Shown here in pieces: positions 58,684 through 64,000 of a DNA stretch of 64,000 bases. Position 1 is the stretch's first letter; each line of letters starts with the position of its first letter. The DNA is taken from the NCBI GenBank assembly GCA_000697355.1, contig JNEN01000879.1, forward strand, positions 29,917-93,916, read 5' to 3'. The notes under the pieces are model-generated. The model searched no databases. It was given only the letters and a program-made list of their open reading frames with translations, and was not told where the DNA came from. The stretch is from Syncephalastrum monosporum B8922 (taxonomy: Eukaryota > Mucoromycota > Mucoromycetes > Mucorales > Syncephalastraceae). Position numbers and translations under genes: made by a program.

Positions 58684-59482
58684 ATGGCACCTCTGAAGAT
58701 CATCGGAGCTGGCTATGGCCGGACAGGCACAGATAGCTTGAAGGAAGCTTTAAACCGTCTTGGGTAAGTCCTATTTTAGCACTTCGTTCAGCATGCTTTA
58801 AAAGTAACTTGGAAAATACAGCTACAAAACCCATCACATGAATGAGATGGATGCACCTGGTCGACACCCCGAGCTATTCGTAGAGCAGATCAACCATCCT
58901 GAGTCTGATCATTGGGATACGATTTACGAGGGATTTGATGCAGCAGTAGATTGGTATGAATAGAAGAACAAAGACAATGGGGTTGGTGTCCGACTCTTTT
59001 TCTTGTACAGGCCCACCGTTGCTTTTATTGAGCCTCTCATGAAGAAGTATCCCGATGCAAAGATTATCTTGACCGAGCGAGATGCAGACGCGTGGATCAA
59101 AAGTATGAACAATACGATCTTGGCCCCTTTTAGGCACCCCTCCAGTGAAATTCGAAGGGCGAACGAAGCAAAGCTTAAGCCAGAAGAGCTCGCGCGTCTA
59201 TATTTGACCGACAAGGTTGTTCTGGGTGGCATCCGCACACGTAGTGCCGAAGAGATCACAGATGACAGAGTCAAGGCCCTCTTTCTCGAACATAATGCCA
59301 GGATTAAAGCTATTGTACCGAAAGATAATCTCCTCGTGATGAACACAAAGGAATTGAACTGGAAAGCGTTGTGCGAGTTTCTCGGTATCAGCAACGTCCC
59401 TGATGAGCCATTTCCGCATGTCAACTCAAGCGCTGAGTCGCAAGCCCATTTCGAAGATTTACCCAGCTATATCATCCCTTAA
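58684..59482 (+). CDS. Sulfotransferase-like protein 2 of tandem array
   Basis: Exons 58684-58763, 58822-58953, 59011-59482; 227 residues. P-loop GAGYGRTGTDSLKEALNRLG is identical to copy 1, as is most of exon 2; KIILTERDADAWIKSMNNTI follows. Together with copy 1 this is the younger pair of the array. The C-terminus has diverged (SQAHFEDLPSYIIP). All expected motifs are intact, so an active enzyme is likely; substrate unknown. Confidence 0.85.
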
Positions 59483-59990
59483 GAAAACTTTCTATATGAC
59501 ACAATGTGCTTTCTTTTCTTTTCTTTTCTTTCTTTTTTTTTTTACTGATACCGTGAATACAAACGTGTTTCTTAAAATCAGTCATTGCTATATCAGCATG
59601 AGATTGCTCGATAAAGCAGGTTGTATCGGTCGTGTCAAGCATGATGTCTGAGTATTGGTCTGCTGTTGAAACCTGACTGGTATCCATAAGCAAAATATGA
59701 CTTGCAGCGGTCGCTATCTAATAGCCGCAGTAAAAGCGGCTGTACTTACTTCATCATAATGGAATATTTGAGTAACAACTAATACGACATGGTGTTTATG
59801 GGGTAACTAGCGCAGATCAAAATATTCATGAAGTAGTACACATAGGAAGCGGAAATCCGGAGCGCGCTCTTTCGCTCGATTTTCTGGAGCGGAAAAATTT
59901 CGGTCCGATCCCCGCTATAAAACGAAGCAGAGCGATGCCAGGTTCAAATTCTTTCGTATTGATCTTTATTTTATTCTTTGAGTCGATCTC
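59483..59990. other. Promoter region of sulfotransferase copy 3
   Basis: 508 bp. Near the ATG lie a TATAAAA box (59916-59922), CGGTCCG (about 59901) and the 11-mer GCTCTTTCGCT (59866-59876) that also occurs upstream of copy 1. Confidence 0.5.
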
Positions 59991-60869
59991 ATGGCACCTC
60001 TTCAAATTATCGGCGCTGGCTTTGGACGCACGGGTACAGACAGTCTTCGCACGGCATTGAATATGCTAGGGTAAGTGAAAGTGATCCGTGACACTACATC
60101 CAAATCCAGAGCGTCTCACCGATTGCGTTATATTGCGCCATACCGATCCGCTTTGACATTGACAGTTACCGTTGCCATCATATGAAAGAAATGATGGCGC
60201 CTGGCCGACACCCCCTCGAGTTTCGCGAGGCATATCTGCACCCAGAGAAGGAGACAGACTGGGACATGATTTACGATGGCTTCGATGCGGCTGTGGACTG
60301 GTACGCAGAACATAAAACAAGGTTCACTGTCGTATTCCGGGCTCATAAAGTTGTGTTACACTAGGCCCTCCACCAGCTTTCTGAAGCAGCTCATGGACAA
60401 GTACCCTGATGCCAAAATTATTCTGACCGAGCGGGACGCCGAGTCGTGGTATAAGAGTATCTACAACACTGTCTATCAGTTCGCCAAGCAGAACCTTGTA
60501 ACGGACGACGCTCCTCAAGAGATGCAGGATATGATGAAGATGATCAAGACGATTGTGCTTGACGGTGCGTTTGGCGACAAACCGGGCTTGATGGAGGACA
60601 AGGAAAAAATCATGAGCAAGTTTGTAGAACACAATGCATGGTGCAAGGAAAATATTCCTGCCGACCGTCTCTTGGTACTGCAAACCACTGAGATGAGCTG
60701 GGAAACACTCTGTCCATTCCTGGGCAAAGATATTCCCAATGAGCCGTTCCCCCGCGCAAACTCGTCCGGTGACATGAAAGGCCTCGGTGAAGCCATCGCC
60801 AAGAATGGCTGGAATGAGGAGTCTGTCAAGCTGATCAGAAGTCTAGCTGCCTTCCCTCCCAAAGAGTAG
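59991..60869 (+). CDS. Sulfotransferase-like protein 3 of tandem array
   Basis: Exons 59991-60070, 60166-60300, 60365-60869; 239 residues. P-loop GAGFGRTGTDSLRTALNMLG, then KIILTERDAESWYKSIYNTV. The C-terminus is longer than copies 1-2, with LGKDIPNEPFPRANSSGD and a helical tail (VKLIRSLAAFPPKE). It groups with copy 4 (shared LGKDIP and RLLVLxTxEMSWExLCPFLG), showing two sub-lineages within the array. Confidence 0.86.
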
Positions 60870-61159
60870 AATAATGCCCATCACCGCCCATCAACGACAG
60901 TACTTAGTGAATAGAGAAATATATCCGTACTAGACTTATTAGCTGTTGTTTCTTCCTGGCCTAGCTGACTGGTTAGTAGTAAAAGAGCATCACTGCTGCT
61001 CGTGTTGTGACAGGATCGGCCCGGTTGTTTCCAGTGGATGCTATTGCACGGTCGGTCCGGGCTCTCCGACCACGTTGGAGGGAGGGGTATTCTTGCGCTG
61101 AACTTAACTTGCATATTGCACCCTCCCCTTTTCTTTCCCTCTTTTTTCCATTTCTTATT
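60870..61159. other. Promoter region of sulfotransferase copy 4
   Basis: 290 bp. It contains CGGTCGGTCCGGGCTCTCCG (about 61049-61068), partly alike to the CGGTCCG element before copy 3, and a CT-rich leader before the ATG. Confidence 0.45.
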
Positions 61160-61997
61160 ATGGCTCCTCTTCAAGTAATTGGCGGTGGCTATGGACGCAC
61201 AGGCACGGACAGTCTGCGTCTTGCCTTGAACTTGCTCGGGTAGGGACTATAAAAGAAAAGAGCATGTCGAAAACATATGCTCAGTTCTTTTTCTACGTGG
61301 AAAGATACCGGACACATCACATGAAGGAGCTCATGGCCACAGGTCACGGCGCGAAGGAATTTCATAAAGCGTATGTCGACCCAAAAACCGACACGGATTG
61401 GGACGCGTGCTACGAAGGATTTGACGCCGCTGTGGACTGGTAGGTCTCTCGTCTGCCGTTGATTGTTCGCATAGACTGACAGTAAGTAGGCCAACCTGTG
61501 TATTTGTCAAGCCTTTGCTGGAAAAATACCCAGAAGCCAAGGTGATCCTGACTGAGCGCGATGCGGCCGCTTGGTACAAATCTGTCAAGAACTCGATTTT
61601 CAAGTTTTCTCAGGTCGGAGTGCCCGACAATGCACCTCCCTTCCTGCGCGACGTGGCAGAGATGGCGAGAACGCTGGTGCTGGATGGAGCCATGACGCCG
61701 GACGGCACGGGCTACTTTGACGACGAGGAGCGGATTCAAGCGATGTTTCTTGAACACAACGAGGCAATCAAGGCACTCGTTCCTGCCGACCGGTTGCTGG
61801 TCTTGAAAACCGAGGAGATGAGCTGGGAAAAGCTGTGTCCATTTTTGGGCAAGGATATCCCTGAGGTGCCTTTTCCTCGCGCCAACTCCACCTCAGAACT
61901 CTTGCAGCTTGTCGATGCCTTTGAGAGTAAGGGTAAAGAATTCAGCATCGATTCCTTCAGAGAACAGATGAACTTGTCGCAGAAGCAGGATCAATAA
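61160..61997 (+). CDS. Sulfotransferase-like protein 4 of tandem array
   Basis: Exons 61160-61239, 61305-61439, 61490-61997; 240 residues. P-loop GGGYGRTGTDSLRLALNLLG and VILTERDAAAWYKSVKNSIF. The first two donors are GTAGG, weaker than in the other copies, and the second intron's acceptor sits in a purine-rich AGTAAGTAG, so splicing may be inefficient. The C-terminal helix (LVDAFESKGKEFSIDSFREQ) is unique. Otherwise intact. Confidence 0.85.
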
Positions 61998-63353
61998 ATA
62001 CTATAATATGGGATACCATCTGACGATATGTTCGTGGTTTTTATGCAGCAGAGTGGTATGACAGGTATAATACAGACATACCATCGCTTTAACGGTGTGG
62101 TTATACCAGAGGGTGGAGGCTAGAGAGCGCAGCACACCTCGGTGAATCTACCGCCAAGTTAGGACACCGCATTATTGTTTCCATTTGACGCTGTTCGAAA
62201 GTGTTTAATCCACAATTCCAGGACGTTTTCAGCTTGCGCGCTCCCGTGCTTTATGCATGACGCCCCATCGCTTCCATTGGGCATGGGGCATATCACTATG
62301 ACTCCTCAGCGATTTAGCACTGGCGTGGAAAATAAATTAAAGTCACGTAGATAGTCTGTCAAGACATGATAGAAGACAGACAAGACGTGACCTAACGACG
62401 CGAAAAGTACCTAGTTTTCGTCCAAGCAAACATTTCGAACAATGGCAACCTGAATCTTCAGAGGAAATCCGTTTTAGGCAGAGATATAATAAAAGGAAGG
62501 GAAAAAACCTAGCTCCAACGAGTGGGAAAAGCAGTATAAATTGATTAGTATTTTTTTTATATCTAAATCATCTTGCATCGTTGCCTTGATGGTGGCTGTG
62601 AATGTGCAGGCTTGGAGGTGAAAAGTCCATCTCTCCGTCTGTTTCATTCTGGCCTTATCACCTTAAATTAAATTACATGCTTGGTGGTTGTCATGCTTGC
62701 TATACTCTGCGGTAGCATGCGAACGAGACCATGAAGGACTATCATCATTTCATATGCCAATTGGCTCCACTATATCCATATATTAATCGTATTTCTTGCC
62801 TATAATAGATATATGTGATTTCAACACAGGAATGTTGCTCATGATAGCATGGCTTGAAGTACAGCGATGACATACATCGGCACATCATGATGAATACCGA
62901 TACACATGTGGCTGACAGATCAGTGGCAAAATAAGCTACTGAGGTTACTCAACCCTAATGATGGCACCTTTTTTTTTAAGAGAATTGCCTATAAAGGAGA
63001 ATAGGCAAGAAGAGGGGCTTGGACAGCGTGTGACAAGGAAGAGATTCCGTGGCTTCTGCTCCAATGATTCACCCCTTGCCCTTTTCTACTATTGTGTTGT
63101 GTGCGCCCCATTTATTATTATCACCCTCTGGTCATAGCTATTCCCGGACTTTGAACCATTCGGGGACGGAAAAAAGAAAAGAGTACGGATCAGTCCGTCA
63201 GGGTGCTGATGCGAGACTTTGTGCTCGTTCCTGCTTCCACGCTGGAAATACGTGATTGAGACAACTTCTTTTTTCCCTTCTTTATATTCTTTTTTTTTTT
63301 TTTATCTCCTTTTCGTTTTCTTTCTCTTTTTTCCCTTCAATTGACAACACATT
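61998..63353. other. 1.36-kb gene-free region
   Basis: No coding signal. Contains a small stem TTGCCTAT...ATAGGCAA (62985-63008) and, at the right edge, the T-rich leader of the CYSTM gene. Confidence 0.5.
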
Positions 63354-63699
63354 ATGGACCAGAAAGGCCACTACCAGTATCCTCCTCCGCCTACGCCGAG
63401 CTATCAGCAGTACCAACCTCCTCCTCAGGGCGGTTCGTACTATCCGCCTCCCCAGCAGCAATATCAACAGCCATATCCGCAGCAGCAGTACTACCAACCG
63501 CAGCCTGCTCCTCAGACCGTCTACGTTCAGCAGCCACAGCACCAGAGCGGCGGTGGCGATGCCATGTGCATGGGATGGTAAAGCCAATCATCATCGCTTA
63601 GACTTGACAAGGATTGAGGGATTCAGAGACTTAAAACACTTTTCTTTCTCTAGTTTGGCTGCGTGCTGTCTTTGCTGCACCCTGGACGCCCTCTGCTAA
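63354..63699 (+). CDS. CYSTM-type small Cys-rich tail-anchored protein
   Basis: Exons 63354-63577 and 63654-63699; 89 residues. The first 70 are Tyr/Pro/Gln repeats (YYPPPQQQYQQPYPQQQYYQ). After the splice comes GWCLAACCLCCTLDALC, the cysteine-rich transmembrane module (CYSTM) that ends many small stress-response proteins of fungi and plants. Half the module, including all its clustered Cys, comes from the 15-codon second exon, so unspliced annotation would miss the family. It probably sits in the plasma membrane with the Q-rich part in the cytosol. Roles in metal or heat tolerance are known only for relatives. Confidence 0.85.
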
Positions 63700-64000
63700 A
63701 TAATCGGTTCCTTTCTCCTTCCTTTTCCTTTGCTTCCTCCCTATTATTCCCGTTTTGAACGTATCTGCTGAAAGAACGACTCCTCCACCCATTCTTTCCT
63801 TTCCGATCTTTAATAGCTGCTCTGTAATAACATTTCCTTTCCGTGTCCTCTCTGGTCTCTTTTCCTTCATGGCACTCCCATTTTCTCTTCTCTCTATTAT
63901 GATAGAACGCATAGAAACAAAGATTGCTGCTGCAATAGAAAAAAGGACTTGGCGACGGAATTGTTTGGGGGAAGTTGGGTGGGCTTGTAATACACCCACT
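63700..64000. other. Region downstream of CYSTM gene
   Basis: 301 bp, CT-rich on the plus strand, likely 3' UTR and beyond. The opposite strand is open (63631-63999) but purine-rich low complexity, so not called. Confidence 0.4.

Noticed and set aside
63631..63999. Minus-strand open frame at the right edge
   Set aside because: Purine-rich low complexity opposite a CT-rich 3' region; no protein character.
1..64000. CRISPR arrays, bacterial-type operons or rRNA genes
   Set aside because: No regularly spaced repeats of that kind; all clear genes are eukaryotic and intron-bearing.

Overview
The window is fungal nuclear DNA. Almost every gene is split by short introns of about 45-90 nt with GT(A/G)AG donors, CT(A/G)A(C/T) branch-like sequences and AG acceptors. 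The gene set (Hap2/NF-YA, cytochrome c peroxidase, Ytp1, Vip1, Dicer, a Sec2-type exchange factor, an Ytp1/ArAE membrane protein set) is that of a filamentous fungus. Moderate GC content, CT-rich leaders and expanded families suggest an early-diverging fungus such as Mucoromycota (Mucorales). That placement is inference and no marker here proves it.

Left part (1-11 kb): two tandem paralogous large membrane proteins of the fungal ArAE_2/Bre4-like transporter family (the first cut by the window edge), then the CCAAT-binding subunit Hap2/NF-YA, then on the minus strand a U-box cyclophilin of the PPIL2/Cyp60 type.

11-14.4 kb is a decayed accessory region. It holds an 850-bp element with about 130-bp divergent inverted ends, followed by a broken USP7-like ubiquitin hydrolase. 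14.4-22.6 kb carries two minus-strand RNA genes close together: a complete Dicer (helicase, DUF283, PAZ, two RNase III domains, dsRBD) and a three-KH-domain RNA-binding protein.

22.6-46.8 kb is dense housekeeping sequence: Vip1 RRM protein, a borealin-like protein, long-chain acyl-CoA synthetase, ataxin-10 homologue (divergent from a Sec2 Rab-GEF), PX-BAR sorting nexin, choline kinase, cytochrome c peroxidase, a coiled-coil orphan, an AT-hook protein with a 12-bp Glu-Pro repeat, and Ytp1.

46.8-64 kb is gene-poor. It holds a small basic, possibly mitochondrial protein, a Cys3/MetR-type bZIP factor, a 33-residue CCHC zinc-knuckle microprotein, a TRIC-type channel, a possible 22-residue membrane micropeptide, decayed coding debris, a tandem array of four intact sulfotransferase-like genes plus one fragment, and a CYSTM small protein.

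I worked exon coordinates out by hand. Each gene given an exon list closes in frame from ATG to stop, except where the entry says otherwise. The most interesting signals are three GC-AG introns, the foldback element beside the dead USP gene, the two microprotein genes, the ambiguous splice in the AT-hook gene, and the sulfotransferase array with an 11-bp sequence shared between two upstream regions.
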